This document shows, one piece after another, positions 36,502 to 49,803 of a DNA stretch of 64,000 nt. The translations under genes were made by a program, and so were the position numbers. Position 1 is the first letter of the stretch; each line of letters opens with the position of its first letter. The DNA comes from Ziziphus jujuba (taxonomy: Eukaryota; Streptophyta; Magnoliopsida; Rosales; Rhamnaceae): positions 14,961,001 through 15,025,000 of the forward strand of contig NC_083380.1 in NCBI RefSeq assembly GCF_031755915.1. Direction: 5' to 3'. The notes below the pieces were generated by a model that was given only the letters and a program-made list of their open reading frames with translations, was not told the DNA's origin and did not search any database.

Positions 36502-39439
36502 GTAACATCTTTTACTAGTATTTATGCATTTTACCTCTCATTTATGCCATTAAAAAAAAAAGAAAATCTAAGTGAAAAGGAGCTTTTCTTATTTCTTATT
36601 ATTCTGTACCAGCTTCAACAATGATGTACCATAAACGTGTCTTGAACAATGTTGTCAATAAATCAAAGGAGCTTGATTTAGTGTCATGAAGGCTGCTGGA
36701 CCTTGAAGAAAAGATCAAGGACATAAGAGGTGATTTTTTATAGTAGCTATTTGGAGCAACAGAACAAGAGATTTCAGGAGTTGATGAACAGGATATGTAG
36801 TGTCAGGTACAAGCAGTTCTTCAATCAATCCTCTTTTTTTCGCAATGTTTATAATATGCTTATTTGATATTCTTCTTATATGTATTTTGCTTTAATATTT
36901 AAGAACTATTGTAACTTTTGAGTCTTAGTACTTCATCTATATATGTTTATTATATTAGTTATGTGTATCTATATATATATAGATATATTAATTTTCCTAG
37001 CTTTTAGGTTGCTATAATCATTATTATTGTATTCAATCAAAGTGCGAACAGCGGTTTGAGATGAAACACACATCTGCTTGTTGCTAATACAATTCTTATG
37101 TGAATTAAATAAAATGTTAAAATTTAAATATTATTTATTATTCGCTAAAGTTAGAATTATTGATTTGTGCAACAAAAAATGATGTATACAATGATGATTG
37201 AAGAGTAATATGAAGGTGGCATGGAGAACCAACTTACAAGGTAACCATACTCTTGAAGTAGATTTGCCGTAATTTTTTTTGGCTTTTCCATGCAGCAAAG
37301 AGGAGCTTATGCATTCCAAATTCTACTTTTTTAGCTCACCATACATTTTCCTCGAAAATGTTCAACTTACAACCATTCTGCTATGGCCTAAAGTCCTTAC
37401 TGAAATAATTTGATTGCTCTGCAGGGGTAGAATTAGCAATCTTATACCAGTTATGGAATTATGTACTTTTTCGTTGAATGCTATAAATTGATATCAATAT
37501 TTAAGAATACGTAACATAATTTAGTTACATTTGGACAGGATTGTCCCATCTTGTTACAAACATGCCAAAAGAAAAGGAGTTTCTTGGTTTGAAAGATGAT
37601 TTCTATTCAAATACTATTTCAGGATTGGCATATATAATCCTCTTGTGGTTTAGTTGAAGAATTTTAGTTATGATCTCATTCAATAGGTTAGAAATAAACA
37701 TCTTATAAGAATATTACACAATAATTCTTGATTGGAAAGCAAATTTTCTAATTCAACCAAAGAAGGTATAACTGCCCAATCTTGGAACTAACAATAAAAC
37801 TTCTTTTCTTGGACCTCAATCCATGAATAATAAATTTTCCTTTTCATTGTAAAGCTGCAACTATAGTTGTTGGATTGAATCTAGAAATCTCATGGCATGG
37901 GGATTTTACATAGTTAAGATATTGAATTGTCATCTCTTTTAGGTTATTCAACAACAGCTTGTTCTGTGACTTTGTGTCATTTTTCATTAAGAACAGTGCT
38001 GCAAAAGTATCCCCGGCTTCCTTTGGCGTCTTGACCTCTCTAACATGCTCTGTTGAGGGGAAATAATCACTTATATTATATTATTAATTTTACTAGACGT
38101 TTACATACAAATAGCATACCCACATGTTGCTACAGCCACCTAGGACATCCTAAACCGGGCCCACATTAATCCACTATATTTGGACACCACTTACACAAAT
38201 TAGCACTCTACCAAACCTTGCTCTCACTTACACTAACCAAGAGCCTCCTTGGAGCTCACATTACATGGCAGCCCATCTTCTCTTTATATAGTTTGCCCAC
38301 GGCAGTTGCTGAACTTACTCAAAGCTTCTGGATTTCTCCTCAGAGTCGGTGCTCCACATTAAAAGCTTAAATATTTTCTTCACCAATTCCAAAGCTTTAC
38401 TTGTTTCCATGCATATCAAACGTAATAGATATAATAGGTAATTTTAGAAATCGAAGTCAATGTTGAATATTCTTCAATTCTAGCTTGTGCATCATAAACT
38501 AACTATTCTTGAAACAACCACACATTTTCTTACTCTATGAACTCTCACTTCACACATCCACAGAAAGCACACCTTCCTTTCTTTTAATAAATGCACTTTG
38601 TTGGCTATTTTGCCACTCTCATAGCTATTGGTTGTAGGCTTTTCTATTATGGATGCAATCTTTCTGTCTGATCAAATTGCTAAATTCTTGGAGAACACAA
38701 AATGCTTGTCCATCTTAGTTAGACAGCTCTGTATCTTAGAAAGTTGGTGAAAATTCTTCAACATATATGTTGGACCAATTGGATTCCAAAGGTTTCTTTT
38801 TTCCAAGTTGGATTTGTCAATGCTACGGTATTTAGCCCTGTCTTACTGCAAAGTATTTCAGATCACTAGTCCTAAATCTGGTCTAGTTTTGTGGAACCTT
38901 ATTTGGGTCATATTCTGTCTACATATGCTTAGATTGTAAAATTTTGAAAATGGCAAATATATTAATTAATATCAAAAAACCTATTTTCGTCTGCCCAAAT
39001 TGAACTCTCAATTAAGATCTTAAATACCTCCATGCTTCAGCCCCTTTACGTATGCCATCTCCCCTGCTGCTTCTTTGACTACTTTCAGCATTTCCATGTG
39101 AAAGGTATAGCATTTGGATTGGCAACTTACAGTGAAATACATAAAAGCAGCTGTACTTATTTGGTAAATATTAATGCCACAGAAAACAAGTATACACCAT
39201 AAAGTGAACAGGTTGAAGAAAGAAAACGAATATCATAGAAGCATAGACAAATTACCACCAATTCCCTTTTCATCTATTCCATTGGATTTATATTGTCATC
39301 CAACAGCCTAGATGACAACGAACATTAGTGATAACTCCTAGATTGGCCTGGTAGTAAAGTTTCCTACCCGAATTTGTTAAAAGAAGAGGTAAAAAAATTA
39401 AGAATAAAAAAAAATAAAAGTAGGCATTTGTGAATTCAT
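36502..39439. repeat. Duplicated non-coding block 1 of 3 (GST downstream)
   Basis: From about 37130 the sequence aligns with 49860-51900, for example ATTATTGATTTGT, CAATGATGATTGAA and GGACAGGATTGTCCCATC. The part 38480-39300 aligns with both 42220-43060 and 51060-51870, for example GAAAGCACACCTTCCTT and CTGATCAAATTGCTAA. It always lies on the 3' side of a minus-strand GST copy. No gene recognised; short open frames are not conserved between copies. The first 600 bases are the 3' flank of the resistance gene. Confidence 0.6.
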
Positions 39440-40200
39440 TGTTCGTTTGCTGTAGCTAAGGCACGGTGGTAGACTAGCTAGGTTTTCTCTGGATGGAATG
39501 GACTTTTTGATGATTGGAGTATGGACGAAATTCAGACGCTATTGATGGAGTGATGGGAAGCTTTCCTTTTCAAGCAACTTCATGCCTCCTATATCTTCCA
39601 TAACATTAAGTCAATGAGCTAAGAAACCATGCACTAAATCTAAATACCGTATTTCGTCTCCCCTGAAAATATTCTTCCTTCAATTTGCTTCTCTACAACA
39701 ATTGCCAATGATTCCACGGCAGCTTTGATTGCCTTCTCCTTTTTTTCTCCTTCCATTTTGAAAGCTTCCCATACTTCAGTTATAAGCTGGAAACAAAAGA
39801 AATTCAGTACACTAAGAACATTATACATACATACATACATTTATGCATTCGTATTTACATATATACTACATAGCGAAAAAAGTATGTGGTTTCAAGCACG
39901 TCTGTACCTTCTGATCAGCAAACTTAGCCAGCGCACGAGCGATGTCTTTCTCCAATGGCCCATGAGGAAGCAATGGGTAATGTTTCCAAACCTGATCAAT
40001 ATGCTTAAGGATGATAAGGGATTTAGCTAATGGTTTGCCATGATGAAGATTTGTTGGGACTTTTTTATGAGCAGGGTTAGATTTGAGATGTAAAGGGCTT
40101 TTTATTTATCAATTTTTACTCTATGAATGCATATTCCATACCTTTATAAGCTTCAATTCACATTTAATTCTTGCACGGTAAGAGCTTTGGTGTGTGACAA
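39440..40200 (-). pseudogene. Tau-class GST pseudogene (copy 2)
   Basis: Minus strand. Exon 1 pieces lie at 40190-39910 (encoding LAKSLIILKHIDQVWKHYPL) with a normal donor AGAAG|GTACAGA. Exon 2 pieces begin at 39787 with LITEVWEAFKMEGEKKEKAI and VEKQIEG. The exon 2 frame breaks after ETKYGI, and the end of the gene near 39470-39560 is degraded. Compared with the copy at 43.2-44.0 kb it has inactivating changes. It is paralogous to the other three GST copies in the window, all in the same orientation. Confidence 0.75.
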
Positions 40201-41645
40201 TCAGCTTCAATTCTCACATTTTCTCAATCTTTGTGTAGCTATGCTATAATATAATAAAAATTTCCTAGCCTTTTTTTTTTTATGTGTATTTTATAAGATG
40301 TCCCAAATAGAAAAATTCAAAGATTTAAATAAATAAATAAATAACTCAAAATATACTGCATATATATGGATCAATGGGGATCTATTTTACCCTCACCTTT
40401 TTCAAAACTCAGTTATCAAATTCCTAATTGAAATCAAGCACCAAAGTTAGAATATGCGCAGAAAGTAAAATAATTTTTTTAGATGAAGAATTCAGAAATC
40501 TTGAACTCTCAGCAAACAAACAAAACTAAGTTATTAAGTAGAAGAGAATATATATTAATATGTATTATCCACTGTTGAGGCTCATTTACATCATCGCTTG
40601 CGGAACTTAACAATGAACTTTGGCATGGACATGAGCTTTTCATTTCATTTACGTAAGGAGCAGTAAAAGAACTTACATGAGGCTCTAAAAATAAATAAAA
40701 AAGTAAAAATGAAGTAAAGAAAGAGAAGTGAAAAGGAACTTTTAATATCATAACTAATGTTAGAACTTTCGTTTTCAGTTTTTATATCATATAAAAAAAA
40801 TAAAAAATAAAAAAAACTAAACTTAAAACAAGATTTTAGGGGAAAAAAAGAAAAAAGAAAAGAAAACTTAAAACAGAAATTTAAAACGAAATTTAAAGTG
40901 ACGAAAAAAGAAGAAACTAAACTTAAAACACGTTTTAATATATAAATCACTAATATTTCAGGAAAAAAAAAAAACCTCAAAACACTAGAAATTAAAAAAA
41001 AGAATTTAATATATATCAGATCATATATGCTTATTAATTAAATAATTCCAACATGCATATTAATATATTTTATAAACATTTATAAAACCATTACATAATT
41101 ATATTTTTTTTAACATTTATAAAACCACTATAAAATTCATAGAAATACATTGTTGATAATCACTTATACTTTTAAATTCATGCATTGAGTATTTAAAAAA
41201 AAAAAATTCATGTATAATTTTTTTTTTTTTAATCTTTAACAAAATCAATGGACAAAAGAATAATTTTTTTTTTCAATTATAGTTCAAAAAAAAATTTAAG
41301 AACAAGATTAAACATTCATTAAAGTGAAAGCACAAATTAAGGAGAAAGATTTTAATTTTTTTAAACAAAAGATTTTATGGTTAAAATCAAATTATTCAAC
41401 CTTAATTAAGCCTTTAACTTACAAAATCATCACGCTTCACTTTCACTTCTTAAATTTCTAGAGTTCACAAAATCCCCTTTTTACACTTGTCAAAACCTAA
41501 TATCGATTATTTATTTATTAATTTTTTTTTTTTTTGTGAATTTGTTAAAAAAACTGTGTAAAAATGTTGCCCGTATGAAGAAGAAAATTAAAATATTAAA
41601 AAAGAAAACTGAAGGGAAATTAAAAAATATTTTAATGGGAGTAAC
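40201..41645. other. AT-rich GST upstream flank, no gene
   Basis: Bases 40200-40740 align with 43970-44650 and, more loosely, with 10990-11640 and 53840-56230 (for example TGTGTAGCTATGC, TCAAGCACCAAAGTTAGAAT and GGCATGGACAT). This is the shared promoter side of the GST copies. The rest is poly-A/T rich and I see no gene. Confidence 0.55.
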
Positions 41646-42190
41646 ATGAAAAAGGCATACTTTAAAAAGCTTTGGATTTGGTGAGAAGGAATTGGCAGTC
41701 AGGTGCGTCGCTTTCTCATAGGGAACGCTCCTCTTCATCACTAGTGTGCGAGAAAGCGGAGGATTTGGCTTCTCCTATGTATCGCAGAAGAAAAGTATCT
41801 TGAAGATGAAGGATTTTTTATGCGGAGAAACATAGTTTGGGACTTCGGCTCAAGATGGGTTTGTCTTGAAATCTTTCTCCTGCCTTTGATTGTTCATTTT
41901 CTGGTCAAATTTGATATGGGTTTTAGTGGATGTGCGAAACATTTTTGCTTCTTTCATATTTTGTTTTTATTTATTTATTTAGTTTTTTGATGAGCATGTG
42001 GGTTTTTGGTTTGAGGTGATAATGGGTATACGGTAATGAAAGGCATGCACTTTGTCATCTTAGCTAATTCTTTTGATATTCAATTTTCGAAGATTATTAC
42101 TATTGATTTTGAAAAACATTTGTTGATGATATCGACTAAGTTGTGAGTAGAAGAGGAGTAAAATTTCTTACTAGATTATTTTAGAGCTGA
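41646..42190 (+). pseudogene. Duplicated leader of the CDKD pseudogene
   Basis: It aligns with 47040-47580: GTGCG..., AACGCTCCTCTTC, ACTAGTGTGCGA, AAAGCGGA, GATATGGGTTTTAGTGGATG, then AGTTGTGAGTAG and AGAGCTGAATTCTAA. At 47 kb this region precedes the kinase start codon, so here only the 5' leader and first intron survive. No coding exon follows; the sequence passes into the GST-linked duplicated block instead. Confidence 0.65.
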
Positions 42191-43194
42191 ATTCTAATGC
42201 AGCCGAAGATTTTTTGCTCACTCTCTGTGAACTCTCACTTTTTTCGCACTGATCCTCAGAAAGCACACCTTCCTTCCTTTCGATGCTTGCACTATGTTGG
42301 TTACTTTACCGACTTTCATTGCTTCTAGAATCTTCTAGTATGAATACAGGATTGCTGTCTGATCAAATTGCTAATTTCTTGGAGAACACGAAATGCTTGT
42401 CTAACTTGGTCTGGAAAAATCTGCATCTTAGAAAGTTGGTGATAATTCTTCAACATATATATTGGGCCGATTGGATTCCTAAGGTTTCTTTGTTCAAATT
42501 TGGATTTGTCAATGCTGTGCTATTTAGCCTTGTCTCACTGCTAAGTATTCCAGACCATTAGTCCTAATTTGGTTGTGTGTCCATTATTGGGTCTTATTCT
42601 GTCTATATATGCTTAGATTGTAAATCTTGTAAATGGCAAATATAATTAATTTCAAATAAAACAATGTTTGTCTGCCCCATTTGAACTGTGGTGTAACCCT
42701 GAGTAAGGATCTTCAGGCCCTTAACATGTCGCGTCTTTTATGCTACTTCTTTGACTATTTTCAGCATTTCTTTGTGAAAGGGATAGCAATTGGATTTGCA
42801 ACTTACTGTGAAATACATAAAAGCAGTACTTATTCGGTACATATTACCCAAAGAAAAAACTAATAATAATAAACTTATTTGGTACAAATTAACATCACAA
42901 AGAACAAGTATACACTACAAACAGAATAGGATTTATAGGTCATGTTTGGATAAATGATATCCTTATTTGCTAAATGCATGGTGAAGGAAGAAAAAAGAAT
43001 ATCAGAGAATTAGTAGTCAAATTACCACCAATTCTCTTTTTAATCTATTTCTTTGGATTTCTATTGGCAGCCTAGATAACAATGACCACTAGTAATAATC
43101 TGCAAATCAACCTGGTGCTAAAACCTTCCTCCTTAATTTATTGAAAAATTAAGCCAAAAAAAAAGACAAGAAAAGGCATTTATGAATTCATTGT
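42191..43194. repeat. Duplicated non-coding block 2 of 3
   Basis: This is the middle copy of the block also at 38480-39300 and 51060-51870. A 92-codon open frame at 42283-42561 includes LLSDQIANFLENTKC, but it is not kept open in the other two copies, so I do not call it a gene. Function unknown. Confidence 0.6.
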
Positions 43195-43967
43195 TCAATT
43201 TTTGTTTGCTCCAGCCAGGGCCCGGTGGTAGCGGAGGCTTCCTTTTAAGTATTCGACAAGGTTTTCTCTGGATGGAATGGATTTTCTGATGATTGGATTA
43301 TTGATGAAATTCAGACACCAATGATGGAGTGATGGGAAGCTCCCCTTATCAAGCAACTTCATGCTTCCTACTTCTTCCATAACATTAAGCCAGTGAGCTA
43401 ACCAACCATATACAAAATCCAAATACCCTATTTTTTCTCCCCCAAAAAACTTCTTTCCCTCAATCTGCTTCTCAACTGTTGCCAATGATTCCACAGCAGC
43501 TTTGATTGCCTTCTCCTTTTTCTCTCCTTCTGATTTGAAAGCTTCCCATACTTCAACTATAAGCTGAATACAAGAGAATTCACATACTAAGAACCTCATG
43601 GATACATAGGAACAGCAAAAGTATAAAGTTGAATTAAACCTGTATATAACTTTTCATCAGCAAAAGCGGAGGAACGAGCAATGGCTTTATCCGATGGATC
43701 ATGAGGAAGCAAGGGATAGTGTTTCCAAACCTGATCAATATACTCAAGGATGATAAGGGACTCGGCTAATGGTTTGCCATGATAAAGAATTGTTGGGACT
43801 TTTTTATAAGCAGGGTTAGATTTGAGAAGCAAAGGGCTTTTGTTTAGTAAATCTTCTTCTATGAATTCATATTCCACACCTTTAAGCTTCAGTGCCCATT
43901 GAATTCTTGCACAGTAAAAGCTTTGAGGTGTGGCAATCAGCTTCAATTCTCCCATTTTCTCTATCAT
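43195..43967 (-). CDS. Tau-class glutathione S-transferase, best-preserved copy
   Basis: Two exons on the minus strand. Exon 1 starts at ATG 43967 or, more likely, the in-frame ATG 43955 (MGELKLIATPQSFYCAR). It holds the thioredoxin-like N-domain: the catalytic Ser region, KVPTILYHGKPLAESLIILE (glutathione site) and IDQVW. Exon 2 ends at 43195 and encodes the helical C-domain (VEVWEAFKSEGEKKEKAI, KQIEGKKFFGGEKIGYLDF). Such enzymes conjugate glutathione to xenobiotics and oxidised compounds in the cytosol. Oddity: the donor used by the sister copies (GAAAAG|GTACAT) reads GAAAAG|TTATAT here. A shifted intron (43639-43557, ATACAG|GTTTAA to TTATAG|TTGAAG) keeps the frame and gives DEKLYTVEVWEAF instead of DEKLIVEVWEAF. 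The gene may therefore still work, but this depends on that splice. Confidence 0.8.
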
Positions 43968-46900
43968 CTTTATGTATCTATGCTACAACAAAAATTTTCT
44001 AGCTTATTTTTATGTGTATTTATAAGATATCCCAAATAGAATATTCAAAGATTTAAAAATAAAAAATAAAAGAAAAGTAAAAAATATACTGCATATATAT
44101 GTATATATATATATATATATATGGATTAATAATGGGGATTTATCTTACCCTCATTCAAAACAATTGAAATCAAGCACCAAAGTAAGGAATATGCGCACAG
44201 AAAAGTAAAATAATTTTTTTAGGTGTAGAGTTCAGAAATCTAGAATTCTCAGCCCCAGAGCAGCCAAACAAAGTCTCTTACGTAATCAAAGTTAAAAGTA
44301 GAAGTGAATATAATATTATCCACTGTTGAAGCTCTTTTTTCTTTTCTTTTCCTTTTTTTTTTTTTTTTTGGGTGAATCACTGTTGAAGCTCATTGACATC
44401 ATTGCTTGCTGAATTTAACATTGAACAATATTGCCATGAACATGGAGTATTTCATTTCATTTACCAAGGAATGGTGAAACAATTTAGATCAGCAGCTATT
44501 TTACCAAAAAAAAAAAAAAAAAGGGCAAAATAAGGAAAAAAAGAAATAAGAAAAAAAAGGTAAAAAAAAAAAAAAAAGGTAAGAAGGAAAAAAGTAAAAA
44601 GGAACACAAGAAAGTGAGAAAATACAAAGAGAAGAAAAGAGTTATTAGAGTAGGACCGTATTAAATTTATTTGATCCTCCTGTTAATTTTCTATTTCTTG
44701 TTTAGATCAATGGCAATCTTGTTAGTTTTTTTTTTTTTTATAATTTTTGAATAGAGTTATAATGTCAATCATAGCATTTGATGATTAATGTGATAGTCAA
44801 ATAATTTTTTTGAACACATTAAATTTTAAAACTACTATAAAAAAATACTAAAAACAAATTTTATATTTGTTAAAAACAATAAAAATATCAAAGGTTTAAA
44901 ATATGAAATTTTCATAAATATATCAAAAATATCTAATATCGATAAAAACTCACAAAGATTATGAAAATCGATGAAAATTTATTTAAAAAAATAAAAAATT
45001 TGGTTGAAATTTTGGAATTAGTTTATTTAATCAATCAATTATAAAAATTACAAAAGTATTGAATAGATATTATATTTTGCTTAATCAATTTAACTTCTAA
45101 TAAACGGTAATAATCATAGATAAATTATTATTAATAAAAATATGCAAAATATATATATATATACTTGATAAAAAAAATTTATTTGTTAAGATAAAACAAT
45201 TATTACAATTACATTATATTTCATAAATATCATCTTAATACTCATAGAATTCTTAGATGGTTGAAAATTGTTGGTCTTTTCCTCTTTCTCATTTGAAGAT
45301 GTGAAATGTAAAAAGTAATTATTAAATGATATATCTCTTTGATAATTTTTCATGCAATTATTAATATATTAACCATAAAGATCTTGTATTAAAATGTAGT
45401 TATCTATGATATTTAGTATAATATATTCTATCATCTTTTTATTTTTATATGCTTAATGTTATTAATTTAAATACTATCAATACCAATTCTACATAATAAT
45501 ATATTTCTATATTATTATTTATATTATTAATTTCCATTCTTATATAATCAACTATTAACATGTAATTATGAGATTCTAAATGAATTCATTTTATACAAAA
45601 TCTATAGCAAGTATATATATTTTATCAATGAATAGAACCTATCAAGGTTATTCAATTTAATTCACTCTATTTTATTTATATCATTAAATATTTGAAAGAT
45701 AATTGAAAGATAAAAAAAAATCAGTAAAGTTAATTTGGTAAAATAATTTACTAAACATCAATAATATTTGTGAATTTTTTTATAATTTTTTTAAAAAATT
45801 TCATATATATTTTCAAAATTTTCATGGTAAAATAATTTATTAAACATCAATAATATTCATGAATTTTTTTATAATATTTTTTTTTTAAATTTCATATATA
45901 TTTTCAAAATTTTCATGAAAATTTCAACAATTTACATGAAAATTTTTAAAATTTTGATAGATATTATAAATTTTTTAATTAAATTGTTAAAAATTTGATG
46001 TGGATATTTTAATAGTCGAAATTTTCATGGATATTATGGAAATTTTACCTATTTATATTTGAAAATTAAATTTCTTTTCAACCCCTTAAAAAATAATTTC
46101 AAAAAAATTTCAATGAAAATTTTAAATATTTAAAACCTTGGTTAAAAAATAAATTTATAGAAATGTTGTATCGATAATAACTTATTCTTTTACATTTCAC
46201 GTATTAAATTTGTCAATATTTAACGAAATCAGCGGACAAAAGTATAAATTGCTATGTTTAATTATAGTTGAAAAAACAAAATTTGAGAACAAGATTAAAC
46301 ATTTATTAAAGTGAAAGAACAAATTAAGAAGAAAGATTTTATAGTTTAAAGCATTTTTCCCCCTTTTTTCTGTAGAGTTTAAAGCAATTTATTTAAATTT
46401 GCTTTGGCGTTTGACTTACAAAATCAGTCTTCACATTCACATCTTATATATATTCTTACACTTTGGAAACCTCATATTGTATGTTCGTGTGTGTGTGTAT
46501 GTCTTTCTTTTTTTTTTTTTTTTTTCTGTTGGTTTTTTTAACGATATTGTCAAAAAGACAACATAGAAGTGTTGGGTCCGTATAAAAACTAAAAAAGAAA
46601 TAAAGAAAAAAAATATATAAGGCAATAAAGAAAATTAAAATATTAAAAGAAAATTGAATGGGAATTAAAATACTTTAATGGCATATTTGGAAACAAAGTC
46701 GGTCAAAATTTAAATTTTTTAGAAAAATATTAATTTTTTTTAAGTGTTTATTATAAGGTGTAAAAATATGGATTTATAAAATTAAATTTCTATCAATATA
46801 AAAAAAATATGTAAAAAAATTATTCTATATATATATATATCATTTTAAAAATTCAAAAAATAATAATTTTAAAATTTTTTAAAAAAATATATTTATTTTA

Positions 46901-47039
46901 AATTTATTATATAATTTTAAATTTAATTATTTATAAATTTCAACTTTTATTATTAAATAAATTAAAAAAATTAAATTCTGATTTTTTTTTTTTTTTCAAT
47001 TTTGATATTTTTCGAACGAGCTAATGGAAATAACATAAA
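43968..47039. other. AT-rich intergenic DNA upstream of GST copy 3
   Basis: The first 700 bases are the duplicated GST 5' flank, with a TATATA run near 44100-44122 and poly-A tracts at 44500-44580. From about 44750 to 47000 the sequence is extremely AT-rich with several poly-T runs. A segment near 45728-45795 is repeated at 45826-45890 (GTAAAATAATTTA.TAAACATC). No gene or RNA recognised. Confidence 0.55.
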
Positions 47040-49200
47040 TAGAGTAGTTTTAAAAATTAGGATTCGGGGTGCGTAAATCCAGTGAGTTGTGTCGCGCTTT
47101 TCCTAGTGCAGCGCTCCTCTTCTTCTTTACTAGCGTGCGACAAAGCGGATGGAATTGGGTATCAAAGAAAAAGTTGGAAATCAGAATGTGGGATTTGAAG
47201 AGCAAGGGTTTCTTATAGGGACAAACATAGATGGGTTTGTCCTAAAATCTTCTTCCTGCCTTTTATTGTCCGTTTTCTTGTCAATTTTCCTATGGGTTTC
47301 GTCTAAAAATTGAAATTTTGATATGGGTTTTACTGGATGTGCGAGATTTTTGCTTTTTTCATTTTCTTTTTTCGATAAGCATGGGAGTTTTTTGGTTTTA
47401 GGTGATACTGGGTATACGCTGATTAAAGACTTGTATTTCGTTGTCTTAGAAAAAATCTTTTGGTTCGAAGATTACAATTTGCCTTTGAAAGACATATGTT
47501 GTTGATATTGACTTAGTTGTGAGTAGCAGAGGAGTGAAATTCTGTCTAGATTCTTTTAGAACTGAATTCTAAAGCAATTGTTTTTTTTTTCTTTAATATA
47601 TATGTATATGTATTAATGTATTCTTTGCGACAATGTGATTTGGGATGAATAAATAATGATATATGTATGGTGAAAATGGCCGAGAACGATCCATCAAAGA
47701 AAATGTCCAGATATCTGTAACGAGAAGTCCTTGGCGAAGGTACCTGTGGAGTCGTTTACAAAGCAATTGATACTGAGGTAAACACCCCAAACTTAAAAAG
47801 TTTCTTGAACTTCTTTTTTATTTTTCTGGAAAATGCTTTGCTTTCTAGTGTAATACCTGAATATGGAGCAAATTGACTTGTTTCAGGATCCAAGTTCATT
47901 TTGCTTCATACTTTTTTTTATGACCCAAATGGGAGCATATGAGGATATTCTTCATTTAATGTGGTAGTTATTGTAAAACTTTTGTTTATTTATCTCATAT
48001 TAACATTTAGCTGTCAAAATACGGTGTTATGAATTTCTTAAATAGTCACTGCAAGGTTCTGGTTTGAGTTTTGATTGACTCATTGTGCAGATGGGACAGA
48101 CAGTGGCAATTAAGAAAATTTGGCTTGGACAGCAAAAGGAAGGGATAAATTTTACAGCACTTAGAGATATCAAACTGCTAAAAGAGCTCAATGATCCAAA
48201 TATAATTCAGTTGAGTGATGCATTCCCCCAAAAGAGGAAACTTACATCTTGTGTTTGAGTTCATGGAGACAGACCTTGAAGCTGTTATATGTGACCGGAA
48301 TATATTCCTATCACCAGCTGACATAAAATCATACCTTTTGATGACATTAAAAGGACTTGCTTATTGCCACAAAAAATGGGTATTGCATAGGTAATATCAT
48401 TTTAGTGTCAGAAGCTTCTTCATTGTCTGTTACTTTCTTGCTATATTTTTCTCAAATGTTTGTTTCTTGTGCTTTGCAGGGACATAAAGCCCAACAATCT
48501 CTTAATGGGGCTTAATGGACAACTTAAACTTGCAGATTTTGGTTTAGCACGGATCTTTGGAAGCCCAGATCGGAGGTTCACTCATCAGGTATTTTCTTGA
48601 ATTACATGGTGATTCGTTTAGGTATGTCAGAACATGTAATTTAAGTTAGATACCTTCTATTTTTGTTGAAAGAAGTTATTTGAGCAGTTTTGGTCTGGGT
48701 CCAATTTCTTTCTTAGATTTATATATCCGTGCTGGCATTGCTGTCTTACATTTCCTTTGCTTTATCTCTCTCTCTCTCTCTCTCTCTTCTTTTGCTTTGT
48801 CTTTGTCTTTTCTTTTCCTTGTCATTTGGTTCTGATATGTACAACAATCAGTTTACTCTAGCAACTAGCCTTTTGGTTATTTGGTGAGGATAGAATGATT
48901 GATTTGTCAATTTGGGATTTTTCATGTGGAGTTTCTCTTACTGTCAGCATAATATCTGAAAGTTTACTGTGATTATTTTTTTCCCCTTGTAAAATGCAAT
49001 TGTGTCAATTTAGCTACTTATGGATTGGTTTCATCTGGGTTATGAGTTTGTGATACTTGTGATAGGTCTTCGCTTAATAATATAGAGCGCCTGAGCTATT
49101 GTTCGGTGCCAAGCAGTATGATTCTGGTGTGGATGTTTTAGCTGCAGCTTGTATTTTTTCTGAGCTTCTCCTACGTTGACCTTTTCTGCAGGTAATTTAA
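47040..49200 (+). pseudogene. CDKD-type (CDK-activating) kinase pseudogene, 5' exons only
   Basis: Coding exons lie at 47676-47777, 48091-48390, 48480-48588 and 49066-49191, all with recognisable splice sites. The protein resembles plant CDKD, the kinase that activates other CDKs and works with [92 protein letters not shown]. Damage: TAA codon after MSRYL in exon 1; a one-base insertion near 48232 that shifts GNLHLVFEF; two TAA codons where Arg-Trp is expected in exon 4; and a stop in the LLLRRPFLQ segment. The Tyr of the Gly-rich loop is Cys. The C-terminal lobe exons are missing. Introns are kept, so it arose by DNA duplication. The leader is duplicated at 41.6 kb. Confidence 0.85.
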
Positions 49201-49219
49201 TCCTCTGTTTTAGACCTAT

Positions 49220-49262
49220 TGACCCCCCCCCCCCCCCCCCAAAAAAAAAAAAAAGAAAAAAA
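49220..49262. repeat. Poly-C / poly-A junction
   Basis: About 19 C residues are directly followed by a long A-rich run. It lies just after the last recognisable CDKD exon and may mark a rearrangement breakpoint or an assembly weak spot. Confidence 0.7.
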
Positions 49263-49317
49263 AAAAAGAGGGAGAAGGAGATAAAATGAAGTTGATGACC
49301 CAGAGAATTCAACTACG

Positions 49318-49803
49318 TTTTCAAAATGTTGCTCTCTGCAACAGTGCAAGAAGTCAACCAGTAAGATGTAGTTATGCATTTGCTGCTTTTCTTTTCATTA
49401 GAAGTTTCATTGTGCAAGTGATCTCTTCATGTATATTGAAGTTTAAGTTTGTGTATTACATTTACTGCTTTTGTCTACATTTTCAAAATGTTGCTCTCTG
49501 CAACAGTGCAAGAAGTCAGCCAGTAAGATGTAGTTATGCATTTGCTGCTTTTCTTTTCCTTAGAAGTTTCATTGTGCAAGTGATCTCTTCATGTATATTG
49601 AAGTTTAAGTTTGTGTATTACATTTACTGCTTTTGTCTACATTTTCAAAATGTTGCTCTCTGCAACAGTGCAAGAAGTCAACCAGTAAGATGTAGTTATG
49701 CATTTGCTGCTTTTCTTTTCATTAGAAGTTTCATTGTGCAAGTGATCTCTTCATGTATATTGAAGTTTAAGTTTGTGTATTACATTTACTGCTTTTGTTG
49801 CCA
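49318..49803. repeat. 162-bp unit repeated three times in tandem
   Basis: Units begin at 49318, 49480 and 49642 with TTTTCAAAATGTTGCTCTCT. They are nearly identical; I see only a few differences, such as GTCAACCAG versus GTCAGCCAG and CATTAG versus CCTTAG. Because 162 is a multiple of three, one open frame runs through all copies, but it has no recognisable domain. It is a recent triplication, probably of intron-like DNA. Confidence 0.92.

Noticed and set aside
42283..42561. 92-codon open frame as a small gene
   Set aside because: The corresponding frames in the two sister blocks are disrupted, so there is no sign of selection for coding.
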